DNA from: Flavobacterium piscis
GTDB taxonomy: Bacteria > Bacteroidota > Bacteroidia > Flavobacteriales > Flavobacteriaceae
DNA length: 64,000 nt
Assembly: GCF_001686925.1 (NCBI RefSeq)
Contig: NZ_LVEN01000050.1
Coordinates: 124,001 to 188,000 of the forward strand
Reading direction: 5' to 3'
Under the pieces are notes generated by a model. It saw nothing but the letters and a program-made list of their open reading frames with translations. It did no database searches and had not been told where the DNA came from. This document shows, piece after piece, positions 51,136 through 60,395 of this stretch. Each line of letters opens with the position of its first letter. Within the stretch, counting starts at the first letter, position 1. Both the position numbers and the translations under genes were made by a program.

Positions 51136-52221
51136 ATGACAAATTATAAATTCATATTAAGTGGTGGCGGAACAGGAGGGCATATCTATCCTGCAATTGC
51201 TATTGCTAATGAATTAAAAGCGCAATTCCCTGATGCTGAGTTTCTTTTTGTAGGAGCGCAGGACAAAATGGAAATGCAAAAAGTGCCTCAGGCTGGTTAT
51301 GAAATCAAAGGACTCTGGATTGCTGGATTGCAAAGAAAATTAACCTTGCAAAATTTGATGTTTCCGCTAAAATTGGCAACAAGTTTGCTAGAGTCAAGAC
51401 GAATTATAAAACAGTTCAAACCAAATGTAGTTATAGGAACAGGCGGTTTTGCAAGTGGGCCTTTATTACAGGCAGCTGGAGGAGCAGGAATACCAACGGT
51501 GATTCAGGAGCAAAATTCATTTCCGGGAATTACCAATAAATTGTTGAGCAAAAAGGCCAATGCAATTTGTGTAGCGTACGGAAATTTGGAGCGATTTTTT
51601 CCTAAAGAAAAAATGGTTTTAACAGGAAATCCGGTTCGTCAGGATTTAATCGATATCGAAAGCAAACGTGATGAAGCAATCGCTTTTTATGGTTTAGATC
51701 CTAATAAAAAAACATTATTGGTTTTGGGCGGAAGCTTAGGTGCAAGAAGAGTCAACCAGTTAATCGAGAAAGAATTGCAAAATATGCTTTCGCAAGATGT
51801 TCAGATTATCTGGCAATGCGGAAAGTTATATTTTGAAGAGTATAAAAAACACAATCAGCAGCACGTAAGAGTAGTTGATTTTATCGAAAGAATGGATTTT
51901 GTGTATGCTGCGGCAGATGTGATTGTATCGCGAGCAGGAGCATCATCAGTATCAGAATTATGTATTGTTGGGAAACCGGTAATTTTTATTCCATCACCAA
52001 ATGTAGCCGAAGACCATCAAACTAAAAATGCGCAGGCAATAGTAGATGCAAAAGGAGCGATTTTGTTGAAAGAATCAGAATTAGACAGTCAGTTTAGTAT
52101 TGTTTTTGAAGCTTTGATGAAAGATCAGGGAAAACAAAAACAATTGAGTGATAATATCAAAAAGCTGGCAATGCCAAATGCAACGAAAGTGATTGTGGAT
52201 CAAATTAAAAAGTTGTTATAA
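51136..52221 (+). CDS. murG: UDP-GlcNAc:lipid I GlcNAc transferase
   Basis: 361 residues, GT28 family. The first G-loop SGGGTGGHIYPAIAIANEL is at residues 9-27, followed by GTGGFASGP, EQNSFPGITNKLLS, LGGSLGARRVN, and SRAGASSVSELCIVGKPVIFIPSPNVAEDHQTKNA for UDP-GlcNAc binding. It makes lipid II at the inner face of the membrane. A small hairpin AACGCT / AGCGTT (52265-52283) in the gap before murC might be a weak attenuator. Confidence 0.96.
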   Translation: MTNYKFILSGGGTGGHIYPAIAIANELKAQFPDAEFLFVGAQDKMEMQKVPQAGYEIKGLWIAGLQRKLTLQNLMFPLKLATSLLESRRIIKQFKPNVVIGTGGFASGPLLQAAGGAGIPTVIQEQNSFPGITNKLLSKKANAICVAYGNLERFFPKEKMVLTGNPVRQDLIDIESKRDEAIAFYGLDPNKKTLLVLGGSLGARRVNQLIEKELQNMLSQDVQIIWQCGKLYFEEYKKHNQQHVRVVDFIERMDFVYAAADVIVSRAGASSVSELCIVGKPVIFIPSPNVAEDHQTKNAQAIVDAKGAILLKESELDSQFSIVFEALMKDQGKQKQLSDNIKKLAMPNATKVIVDQIKKLL

Positions 52222-52375
52222 TATAACTTTTTAAGAAAATTATAGAACATAATTAAAAAATTAGAACGCTATTTTTAAGCGTTTTGAGTTATTAAGATAA
52301 GAAAAGTACAAAGGTCTAATTACTAGTTTTTTATAAAATAAAACAAACTGTAAATAGCTCAAAAACAAAGTAAAA

Positions 52376-53725
52376 ATGAATTTAAATCAAATACAAAACG
52401 TTTATTTTATTGGCATTGGAGGCATCGGAATGAGTGCGCTGGCCCGTTATTTTAAAAATATCGGGAAACAGGTTTCTGGTTACGACAAAACGCCATCGAT
52501 GTTAACGAGCGAGTTGATTGAAAGCGGTATTGATATTCATTTTGAAGATAATATTAGTCTGATTCCTTCTGACTATTTTGTTGAAAATACGTTGGTGATT
52601 TTTACGCCTGCGGTTCCCAGTACACATTCTGAATGGCATTATTTTATCGAAAGAAATTACGAAATTAAAAAACGTGCCGAAGTTTTGGGAATTATCACCA
52701 AAGACACTTTTAGCTTTGCTGTTGCCGGAACACACGGAAAAACAACAACATCAAGTATTTTAGGGCATATTTTATATGAAAGCGGTGCAGATGTTACTGC
52801 TTTTGTGGGCGGAATTGTAGAGAATTACAATTCGAACCTAATTGGGAACGGTAAAACGGTAACCGTTGTAGAAGCAGATGAATTTGATCGTTCGTTTTTG
52901 CATTTGCATCCCAATATTGCCTGTATTACTTCGATGGATGCAGATCATTTGGATATTTACGGAACAAGTGAAGCAATCGAGGCTTCGTTTGTAGAATTTG
53001 CTTCGAAAGTAGAAGATAAGAATAACTTGTTTATAACAAAAGAATTGCCTCTTGAAGGAGTGCAGTGTGCTATAAATGAAGATGCTGTATATAAAGCTTT
53101 CAATGTTCGTATAGAAGACGGAAGCTATGTTTTTGATGTTCAGACACCATCAGAAATCATGAAAGATTTACATTTTGGATTACCAGGAAAACATAATTTA
53201 ATGAATGGATTAATGGCTATTGCAATGGCTAAGACGTTTGGCACCCCGACCGGCTCAATTGCAAAAGCCATTGCTTCGTTTAACGGAATCAGAAGACGTT
53301 TTTCGTACCAGATTAAGTCGGATAAATTAGTTTATATAGATGATTATGCACATCATCCAACAGAAATAAATGCTGTACATCAGGCAGTAAGAGAGTTGTA
53401 TCCAAATCGTAAAGTGCTGGCCATTTTTCAGCCTCATTTATTTAGCAGAACAAGAGATTTTGCTGATGGATTTGCAGAAAGTTTATCTCAGTTTGATGAA
53501 GTGTTTTTAATGGATATTTACCCTGCACGTGAGTTGCCGATGGAAGGGATTACATCGCAATGGCTGTTAGAGAAAATGACAAATTCGAACAAAAAAATTG
53601 TTGCAAAAAATGATTTATTAGCGGAAATCAAAGCCAGTGATGCGCCAATAATTGTAACAATAGGAGCTGGTGATATTGGAGAAATGGTTCCGTCAATCAA
53701 AAAAATGCTAAATGAAAATATTTAA
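52376..53725 (+). CDS. murC: UDP-MurNAc:L-alanine ligase
   Basis: 449 residues. The N-terminal nucleotide site has YFIGIGGIGMSALA, the ATP loop AGTHGKTTTSS near residue 118, then VEADEFDRSFLHL, SMDADHLDIYG and DDYAHHPTEI, the MurC signature. It adds the first amino acid of the stem peptide. It overlaps ftsQ by 14 bp. The 154-bp gap before it is the largest inside the dcw cluster apart from the cassette. Confidence 0.96.
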   Translation: MNLNQIQNVYFIGIGGIGMSALARYFKNIGKQVSGYDKTPSMLTSELIESGIDIHFEDNISLIPSDYFVENTLVIFTPAVPSTHSEWHYFIERNYEIKKRAEVLGIITKDTFSFAVAGTHGKTTTSSILGHILYESGADVTAFVGGIVENYNSNLIGNGKTVTVVEADEFDRSFLHLHPNIACITSMDADHLDIYGTSEAIEASFVEFASKVEDKNNLFITKELPLEGVQCAINEDAVYKAFNVRIEDGSYVFDVQTPSEIMKDLHFGLPGKHNLMNGLMAIAMAKTFGTPTGSIAKAIASFNGIRRRFSYQIKSDKLVYIDDYAHHPTEINAVHQAVRELYPNRKVLAIFQPHLFSRTRDFADGFAESLSQFDEVFLMDIYPARELPMEGITSQWLLEKMTNSNKKIVAKNDLLAEIKASDAPIIVTIGAGDIGEMVPSIKKMLNENI

Positions 53726-54434
53726 TTGGACAAATATTCGATTAATTCTCATTTTAGGGCTTGTTTTATTTTTATATTCTTTTGCTCAACATCGAAATGG
53801 GGATCGAAAATTAAAAAAAACGATGGTGGTTTTTGTAGGAGAAAATACGCTTTTTGTGAAGCCGGAAACGGTTAATAAATTGTTGATAGAAAATAAAAGA
53901 GACGCTTCCAGTATCCGAAAAGATGAGTTAGATTTGAATAAGATTGAGAAAAACCTTGATACGCAAGAGATGATTGAGAAGTCAGACGTTTTTGTAAGTA
54001 TCGATGGGGTTCTAAAAGCAGTAGTAAAACAGAAGACACCAATAGCAAGAGTTTATGATGGTGACGCTTCTTTTTATATTGACTATGAGGGTAATAAAAT
54101 GCCTTTGTCAGACAATTATACTGCTCGGGTTCCACTTGTTTCTGGGGCAATAAATAAAAAAAATAACGAAGATTTAGCTACTTTATTTCGCACAATTTAT
54201 GACGATGCGTTTTTGAGAAAAAACATCATTGCAATTCAAATTATGCCGAATGGTAGCTTAAAAATGTTTAATAGAAATTATAATTACTTCATCGATTTTG
54301 GCAGAACGATGAATGTTGATAAGAAATTTAATAACTATAAAGCCTTTTTTCAAAAAGCGGTTTTAGATAGTTCGTTATATAAATACAGTAAGATTGACCT
54401 TAGGTTTACGGAACAAGTAGTTTGCACAAAATAA
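53712..54434 (+). CDS. ftsQ: Cell division protein FtsQ
   Basis: 240 residues. A single membrane helix near residues 8-25 (IRLILILGLVLFLYSFA), then a periplasmic POTRA-like region containing FVGENTLFVKPETVNKLLIENK and beta-rich sequence VFVSIDGVLKAVVKQKTPIARVYDG. The position before ftsA and the topology support FtsQ, which links the divisome parts in the periplasm. It is short and diverged from the E. coli protein, as usual in Bacteroidota. It overlaps murC. Confidence 0.88.
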   Translation: MKIFNWTNIRLILILGLVLFLYSFAQHRNGDRKLKKTMVVFVGENTLFVKPETVNKLLIENKRDASSIRKDELDLNKIEKNLDTQEMIEKSDVFVSIDGVLKAVVKQKTPIARVYDGDASFYIDYEGNKMPLSDNYTARVPLVSGAINKKNNEDLATLFRTIYDDAFLRKNIIAIQIMPNGSLKMFNRNYNYFIDFGRTMNVDKKFNNYKAFFQKAVLDSSLYKYSKIDLRFTEQVVCTK

Positions 54435-54440
54435 TAGAAA

Positions 54441-55862
54441 ATGGAAAAAGATAACATTGCAGTAGGTCTAGATATTGGAACGACAAAGATAGTTGCCATG
54501 ATCGGCAAGAAGAATGAGTATGGAAAGTTGGAAATTTTGGGTATTGGAAAATCCAAAAGTTTAGGAGTTGCGAGAGGAGTTGTAAACAACATTACGCAAA
54601 CTATCCAGTCCATTCAGCAAGCAATACTTGAGGCGGAAAACAATTCAGGTTATAAAATAAAAGATGTTGTTGTGGGTATCGCAGGACAACACATCAGAAG
54701 TATACAGCACACAGATTACATCAGCCGTAATAATCCGGAAGAAGTAATTGGAGAAAAAGACATTCAGCTTTTGATTGACCAGGTAAACAAACTGGCCATG
54801 TTACCGGGAGAAGAAATTATTCACGTTTTGCCGCAGGAATTTAAAATCGACGGACAGTCTGAGATAAAAGAACCAATAGGAATGTACGGTGGAAGATTAG
54901 AATCTAGTTTTCACGTTGTAGTTGGACAAGCTTCTTCAATCAGAAATGTTGGAAGATGTATTCAGAGTTCAGGAATTGAATTGTCTGGATTAACATTAGA
55001 ACCATTAGCTTCGGCAGATGCTGTTTTAAGTCAGGAAGAAAAAGAAGCAGGTGTAGCCTTAATTGATATCGGCGGCGGAACAACAGATTTGGCCATTTTT
55101 AAAGATGGAATTATTCGTCATACAGCAGTGATCCCTTTTGGAGGAAATGTAATTACAGACGATATCAAAGAAGGTTGTTCGATTATCGAAAAACAAGCAG
55201 AGCTTTTAAAAATAAAATTCGGATCAGCCTGGCCGGGAGAAAATAAAGACAACGAGATTGTTTCTATTCCGGGTTTAAGAGGCAGAGAACCAAAAGAGAT
55301 TTCGCTTAAAAACCTATCTAAAATTATTCATGCCCGTGTGGTAGAAATTGTAGAGCAGGTTTTTGCAGAAATTAAAGCTTATGGACACGAAGATCCTCGT
55401 AAAAAATTAATTGCAGGAATTGTTCTTACCGGTGGTGGAGCTCAGCTAAAACACATCAAACAATTAGTAGAGTATATTACAGGTATGGATACCAGAATTG
55501 GATATCCAAATGAGCATTTAGCAGGAAATTCAAGCGAAGAAATTTCTAGTCCGTTATTTGCTACTGCAGTTGGTTTAGTAATGAACAGTATCGAAAATAG
55601 CACGCAAAGTGCTGTTAGAATGGAGATTGTAAATGAGCAGCCAAAAGTGGTTTACAGAAATGTTCCTCCGCAAGTGCAACAACCTGTAAAACAACGATAC
55701 GAAGTAGAAGAAAACTACGTTGAAAGAGTAGAAACTATCGAAGAATCAAGAGAAGTAAGAGGTACTGCAACTAAGGAAGAATCTACTGAAACAAAAATTA
55801 GAAGATCATTTTTTGACCGATATGTCGATAAAATCAAAGATTTTTTAGACAACGCAGAATAA
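54441..55862 (+). CDS. ftsA: Cell division protein FtsA
   Basis: 473 residues, actin-like ATPase. GLDIGTTKIVAMIG forms the first phosphate loop, ALIDIGGGTTDLAIF the second, and GIVLTGGGAQLKHI the adenosine motif. After the core (about 400) there is a Gln/Glu-rich linker and a C-terminal amphipathic end (RRSFFDRYVDKIKDFLDNAE), the expected membrane-targeting helix. It anchors FtsZ filaments to the inner membrane. Confidence 0.95.
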   Translation: MEKDNIAVGLDIGTTKIVAMIGKKNEYGKLEILGIGKSKSLGVARGVVNNITQTIQSIQQAILEAENNSGYKIKDVVVGIAGQHIRSIQHTDYISRNNPEEVIGEKDIQLLIDQVNKLAMLPGEEIIHVLPQEFKIDGQSEIKEPIGMYGGRLESSFHVVVGQASSIRNVGRCIQSSGIELSGLTLEPLASADAVLSQEEKEAGVALIDIGGGTTDLAIFKDGIIRHTAVIPFGGNVITDDIKEGCSIIEKQAELLKIKFGSAWPGENKDNEIVSIPGLRGREPKEISLKNLSKIIHARVVEIVEQVFAEIKAYGHEDPRKKLIAGIVLTGGGAQLKHIKQLVEYITGMDTRIGYPNEHLAGNSSEEISSPLFATAVGLVMNSIENSTQSAVRMEIVNEQPKVVYRNVPPQVQQPVKQRYEVEENYVERVETIEESREVRGTATKEESTETKIRRSFFDRYVDKIKDFLDNAE

Positions 55863-55944
55863 ATAATAAGAGAAAAGGAATTACTATTGGCCCCAAGTCA
55901 AGAAGTAAAAAATGTATTAAATAAGAATTTCAAAAACCAAAAAG

Positions 55945-58047
55945 ATGATGAGCAACTCAGAATTTGGAAGTATTTCATTTGATTTACCAAAAAACCAATC
56001 AAATGTTATCAAAGTAATAGGTGTAGGTGGAGGTGGTAGTAATGCTATCAACCATATGTTTAAACAAGGTATTAAAGGCGTTGATTTCATCGTTTGTAAT
56101 ACTGATTCACAGGCACTACAGAACAGTTCGGTACCCAACAAAATTCAGTTAGGTATGAACTTAACAGAAGGTCTTGGAGCAGGAGCAAATCCTGATGTAG
56201 GACAGCAATCTGCTATTGAAAGTATCGCTGACATTGAGAAAATGTTAGACCGTGGTACTAAAATGGTATTTATTACCGCTGGTATGGGTGGTGGTACAGG
56301 TACTGGTGCAGCTCCGGTAATTGCACAATTGGCCAAAGAAAGAGAAATACTTACGGTTGGTATCGTTACTATTCCTTTTCAGTTTGAAGGAAAAGTGCGT
56401 CAGGAGCAAGCGCTTTTAGGAATCGAAAAATTGCGCAAGCAAGTCGATTCGCTAATTGTAATTAATAATAATAAATTAAGAGAAGTATACGGAAATCTTG
56501 GTTTTAAAGCAGGATTCTCTAAAGCGGATGAAGTTTTGGCAACAGCCTCAAGAGGTATTGCTGAAGTAATTACGCACCACTATACTCAAAATATCGATTT
56601 ACGTGATGCTAAAACTGTTTTATCAAACAGCGGAACAGCTATCATGGGATCTTCTGTTGCAGCGGGTGAAAACAGAGCCAAAGAAGCTATTGTTTCAGCA
56701 TTAGATTCTCCGTTGTTAAACGACAACAAAATTACAGGAGCCAAAAACGTATTGTTGCTTATCGTTTCTGGATCAAACGAAATTACATTGGATGAGATTG
56801 GAGAAATCAATGATCACATTCAGGTAGAAGCAGGTCATAATGCTAATATTATCATGGGAGTTGGTGAAGACGAAACTCTTGGTGATGCTATTGCCGTGAC
56901 TATTATTGCAACAGGTTTTGATGTTGAACAACAAAATGAAATTGTAAATACAGAGCCTAAAAAAATTATTCATACGCTGGAAGATGAGCAAAGAAGTGTT
57001 CATAATTTAAGCAATAAATCAGTTACTTCTTTTGATGTAAATGCAGAAACACCTACTGCAAAATCTGAAGAGAAAATTGTTTTTGATTTAATGGATGATG
57101 AAGATACTGAAATGCCATTTACAGCTACGCATGTTGCTCCAGTTGAAGTTGCTCCAATTGAAGTTGCACCAGTTGCTGTTACTCCGTCAATGAATGTTGC
57201 AGGTAATCCGCCAATGAATGTTACCGGCAATCCATCAACGAATGCAACAAGCAATCCATCGATGAATAAGGAAGAATTAGTGGTGATGTCTGAGTTTATC
57301 AAAAACCTTGACGTAACTTTCGAAATTGTTTCACCTATTACAGATATTGATTTTACTATTACGACTCCTGAGACTCAAACTTTTCAGGATGTAAAACCAG
57401 TTCAGCAAGTTCAACAAAGAACTTTTGAAAGAGAAGAGCAAACCACTTTCTCATTCGATTTACCTCTTTTTAGATCAGAGCCAGAAGTTAAAAAAGAACC
57501 GGTTGCAGAACAGGAAAATAAAATTTTATTCGAATTATCGAATGAGACCCGTAACATAAAAGTAAATGATCCGGTTCAGTTTGTTCCGGTAACAGAACTT
57601 TCAGAAAAAGGAATCATCAAATATTCTTTGGAAGAGTATATGGAGGTTGAAAATGAGTTAGTAGCATCAAAACCTGCTGATAAAGTGGTAGAAGATGTAA
57701 TTCCTGCGGAATTAAATATCACTATGAAGCAAAAAAATGATTTTGCAAGTGAAGCTCATTTTACAACAACTTCAGAGGTTTCTCCGATGGAATTGACAAT
57801 TGAGGAAACTTTACGTTTGAGAGCTGAAGAAAGAAGAAAGAAACTAAAAGAATTTAATTATAAATTCCATAATAATGTTTCCAGAATTGATGAACTTGAA
57901 AAAGAGCCTGCTTATAAAAGATTAGGTATCGATTTATCAAATAATCAATCAAATAATAACAATTCGAGAATATCAGTTGGAACAGATAGTAACAACGATT
58001 TGCAGTTGCGTTCAAACAATTCATTTTTGCACGACAACGTAGATTAA
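55945..58047 (+). CDS. ftsZ: Cell division protein FtsZ with long repetitive linker
   Basis: 700 residues, far longer than the 383 of E. coli. Tubulin-like GTPase core (about 10-340) with IGVGGGGSNAINHM and the signature GGGTGTGAAP at 115-124; the second Met (55948) is an equal start candidate. A disordered linker of more than 250 residues follows, with tandem 5-residue VAPVE units (57133-57183) and 8-residue PSMNVAGN units (57184-57268). The partner-binding peptide EPAYKRLGIDL lies about 35 residues from the end, followed by an Asn/Ser-rich tail. Forms the Z ring. It is followed by a terminator that closes the dcw cluster. Confidence 0.95.
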   Translation: MMSNSEFGSISFDLPKNQSNVIKVIGVGGGGSNAINHMFKQGIKGVDFIVCNTDSQALQNSSVPNKIQLGMNLTEGLGAGANPDVGQQSAIESIADIEKMLDRGTKMVFITAGMGGGTGTGAAPVIAQLAKEREILTVGIVTIPFQFEGKVRQEQALLGIEKLRKQVDSLIVINNNKLREVYGNLGFKAGFSKADEVLATASRGIAEVITHHYTQNIDLRDAKTVLSNSGTAIMGSSVAAGENRAKEAIVSALDSPLLNDNKITGAKNVLLLIVSGSNEITLDEIGEINDHIQVEAGHNANIIMGVGEDETLGDAIAVTIIATGFDVEQQNEIVNTEPKKIIHTLEDEQRSVHNLSNKSVTSFDVNAETPTAKSEEKIVFDLMDDEDTEMPFTATHVAPVEVAPIEVAPVAVTPSMNVAGNPPMNVTGNPSTNATSNPSMNKEELVVMSEFIKNLDVTFEIVSPITDIDFTITTPETQTFQDVKPVQQVQQRTFEREEQTTFSFDLPLFRSEPEVKKEPVAEQENKILFELSNETRNIKVNDPVQFVPVTELSEKGIIKYSLEEYMEVENELVASKPADKVVEDVIPAELNITMKQKNDFASEAHFTTTSEVSPMELTIEETLRLRAEERRKKLKEFNYKFHNNVSRIDELEKEPAYKRLGIDLSNNQSNNNNSRISVGTDSNNDLQLRSNNSFLHDNVD
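57133..57268 (+). repeat. In-frame tandem repeats in the ftsZ linker
   Basis: Three 15-bp units (57133-57183), directly followed by three and a half 24-bp units (57184-57268). Both preserve the reading frame. Confidence 0.85.
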
Positions 58048-58070
58048 GTTTATAATCCTAATAATTAAGA

Positions 58071-58110
58071 TAGCCCGAAAATTGGATTTAATTTTCGGGT
58101 TATTTTTTTT
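58071..58110 (+). terminator. Terminator after ftsZ
   Basis: Stem CCCGAAAATT / AATTTTCGGG with a 6-nt loop and a long T run. It ends the dcw transcript. Confidence 0.9.
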
Positions 58111-58245
58111 ATCTTCGCACAGAATTTAAAATTTGACTTCTTTACTTAACTTTTAAAGTTAATTTTGTTGTCAGTTCAGGCGTTGGTCGGTAACAACTTT
58201 CAAATATATCAATTATAGGTATTACCTATTTAAATAAAAAATAAG

Positions 58246-58695
58246 ATGAGTTTACAAGCATTAATCATGGACGAGATTAAAACTGCCATGAGAGCAAAAG
58301 ATACAGTGGCATTAGAGGCATTAAGAGCTATTAAATCTGAAATGTTATTAGCTGCAACAGCATCAGGTTCTAAAGAAGAATTAACAGAAGACGATGAAGT
58401 TAAATTACTTCAGAGATTAGTTAAAACCCGTAAAGAAAGTGCTCGTATTTTTACAGAGCAAAACCGTCCTGATTTAGCAGAGCCGGAATTGGCTCAGGTT
58501 GCTGTAATCGAGAAATTTTTACCTGCACAATTAAGTGAAGAAGAAGTAGAAGCTGTAATTGCCAAAATTATCGCTGAAACCGGAGCTTCAGGAATTGCTT
58601 CAATGGGTAAAGTTATGGGATTAGCTTCTGCACAACTAGGAGGAACTGCTGAAGGAAAAACTATTTCTGCAATCGTTAAGAAATTATTAGTTTAA
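58246..58695 (+). CDS. GatB/YqeY domain protein
   Basis: 149 residues, entirely the YqeY helical domain also found at the C-terminus of GatB: IMDEIKTAMRAKDTVALEALRAIKSEM, LLQRLVKTRKESARIFTEQNRPDLAEPELAQVAVIEKFLP, and MGKVMGLASAQLGGTAEGKTIS. The domain binds tRNA in the amidotransferase; the role of the free-standing protein is not settled. It often follows ftsZ in flavobacteria. It has no obvious TAnnTTTG element, though a TATCTTCG variant lies near 58112. Confidence 0.92.
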   Translation: MSLQALIMDEIKTAMRAKDTVALEALRAIKSEMLLAATASGSKEELTEDDEVKLLQRLVKTRKESARIFTEQNRPDLAEPELAQVAVIEKFLPAQLSEEEVEAVIAKIIAETGASGIASMGKVMGLASAQLGGTAEGKTISAIVKKLLV

Positions 58696-58710
58696 AAATA
58701 TTAGATTTTA

Positions 58711-58755
58711 GAGTTCAGATTTTAGATTTCATTCAATAATCTAAAATCTAAACTC
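58711..58755. repeat. 18-bp inverted repeat before tRNA-Arg
   Basis: Arms 58711-58728 and 58738-58755 (AGATTTTAGATT / AATCTAAAATCT type) pair with one mismatch and a 9-nt loop. There is no T run, so a terminator role for the yqeY-like gene is uncertain. Confidence 0.75.
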
Positions 58756-58773
58756 AACAATCTGCAATCAAAA

Positions 58774-58847
58774 GACCACGTAGTTCAACTGGATAGAATA
58801 TCAGATTTCGGCTCTGAGGGTTGGGGGTTCGAACCCCTCCGTGGTCA
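58774..58847 (+). tRNA. tRNA-Arg(TCG)
   Basis: 74 nt. The acceptor stem GACCACG / CGTGGTC pairs fully, with discriminator A. Anticodon stem TCAGA / TCTGA with loop TTTCGGC gives anticodon TCG. The T arm GGGGG-TTCGAAC-CCCTC has the expected TTCGAAC loop. CCA is not encoded. Confidence 0.95.
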
Positions 58848-58858
58848 CTAAATAATAA

Positions 58859-58896
58859 TAAAAGCCTGCAAAGTTTATATTTTGCAGGCTTTTTTG
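58859..58896 (+). terminator. Terminator after tRNA-Arg
   Basis: Strong stem AAAGCCTGCAAA / TTTTGCAGGCTTT with an 8-nt loop and T run, starting about 12 bp after the tRNA. Confidence 0.92.
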
Positions 58897-59230
58897 TTCA
58901 ATAAATTTGGTTCGATCAGTACTTTGATATTTGTTAAGCTTAATATTTAAAAAATAGTTTAATGTTAAGCTATTTTTAAAATTTGTGGTTTTTATAGTTG
59001 TTTTATTTCCATATTGTATGTTCGCATATAAAATCGAGTATCTTTACCCGCAACTGTAATAAAGAATATCTGGATTATCGAATAGTTTTCCTTTTCATAA
59101 ATCAAAATTCGTGTCGGAATTTAAAGTTATAAATAAACAAAATTTCCTTAATAAATTATAATCATTACTAGTGCCAATTCCTTTTAGGGTTTTTATTAGT
59201 TTTTGCACTCAACCTTAATAGTAATAGCAT
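58897..59230. other. Gene-less spacer before the acyltransferase
   Basis: About 330 AT-rich bases with no ORF, tRNA or strong hairpin. A TATCTTTA word near 59040 could be a promoter element for the acyltransferase gene. Confidence 0.4.
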
Positions 59231-60049
59231 ATGACATTAATATCCAAAGAAAAATTTTCTGAAGCTGCCGGCCTTTCTAAAATTCCTATTCCGGGATTAA
59301 GCTCTTATTTAATGAAAGTAATGAAAATTAACAACTTAAATTCCATTGTAAAAGAGGGAGGTAATCTTGAAGGCGCAGATTTTGCTAATTACGTTTTAAA
59401 TAGAATTGGAGTCAAAGTCCAATTTGAGGATACAGAATTACTAAACATTCCTGGTGAAGGTGCTTTTATTGTTATTGCAAATCATCCTTATGGCGGTATC
59501 GAATCGTTAGCTTTATTAAGTACAATTGCGAAAAGACGTCCTGATACGATGTATATGGGTAATTTTTTATTAAAGGAAATTCCAAATCTTGCAAAATGTA
59601 TTATTGCTGTTAATCCATTTGAGAATGTACAAAATTCTGCGAGCATTACGGGATTAAAAATGACACTGAAAGCATTAAGTGAAGGTATTCCTGTTGCAAT
59701 TTTTCCTGCGGGAGAAGTTTCATCTTATGATTTTAAGACAAGTGAGATCACAGATCCGGAGTGGCATCCTGTAGTAGGCAAGGTTATCAGTAAAGCAAAT
59801 GTGCCTATTCTACCTATCTATTTTCATGGAAATAATGGTTTTTTCTTTAGTATGCTAAAGTCAATTCATCCTATGCTGCAAACTTCAAAACTAATTTCTG
59901 AGCTCTTTAATAAACAAGGACATGCGCTAAAGATGACTATTGGAAAAACAATATTTTTAACTGAGGTAAGTAGCAAAGCTTCAGATCCTTTACTATTGAA
60001 AAATCTTAGAAATAAACTGTACGCTCTTAAAAACCAATTGCATAATTAG
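59231..60049 (+). CDS. Lysophospholipid/ornithine-lipid type acyltransferase (PlsC fold)
   Basis: 272 residues. Acyltransferase block I VIANHPYGGIESLAL (the His of the HX4-5D/E motif), block III IFPAGEVSSYDF, and the glycine/proline loop VPILPIYFHGNNG. The NHPYGG variant is that of the hemolysin/OlsB-like branch rather than of classical PlsC, so transfer to an aminolipid is possible. There is no clear membrane helix. It stands alone. Confidence 0.85.
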   Translation: MTLISKEKFSEAAGLSKIPIPGLSSYLMKVMKINNLNSIVKEGGNLEGADFANYVLNRIGVKVQFEDTELLNIPGEGAFIVIANHPYGGIESLALLSTIAKRRPDTMYMGNFLLKEIPNLAKCIIAVNPFENVQNSASITGLKMTLKALSEGIPVAIFPAGEVSSYDFKTSEITDPEWHPVVGKVISKANVPILPIYFHGNNGFFFSMLKSIHPMLQTSKLISELFNKQGHALKMTIGKTIFLTEVSSKASDPLLLKNLRNKLYALKNQLHN

Positions 60050-60092
60050 TACAAAAAATTGAATATTAATAAGGAGCTGGAGATTTTTTATT

Positions 60093-60278
60093 TTAAGAAC
60101 TTTTCTTTGGCTTTTTTACCAGAAAGTAAAGTGCTGCCAGAAAAACAATTATATAAAGAACTGCAAGTGCCGGTTTCTCAAATTTTAGGCTTTCAAAGTC
60201 AAACTGTTTATATAATGTTACTCCTAAAATGATTACAACAACCATCAAAGGAAACGATAATGATTTTTTATTTTCCAT
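60093..60278 (-). CDS. Small two-helix membrane protein
   Basis: 61 residues: a first hydrophobic segment LMVVVIILGVTLYKQF and a second ALAVLYIIVFLAALYFLV, with a basic C-terminus VKKPKKSS, so both ends are probably cytosolic. No family is recognised. It lies in its own gap between convergent and tandem neighbours; codon use is like the neighbours. I judge it real because of the clean start, the coherent topology and the lack of any overlapping gene. Confidence 0.7.
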   Translation of the reverse strand: MENKKSLSFPLMVVVIILGVTLYKQFDFESLKFEKPALAVLYIIVFLAALYFLVKKPKKSS

Positions 60279-60395
60279 TTTATTAATGTTTACAATTAGA
60301 TCAATATATTTCTGTTACAACTCTTTCGCAATTAATTCGTTGCAATAAATTTAGTAAAAATACTGTAAATATAGTTATACTGATTTTTTGGGAAA

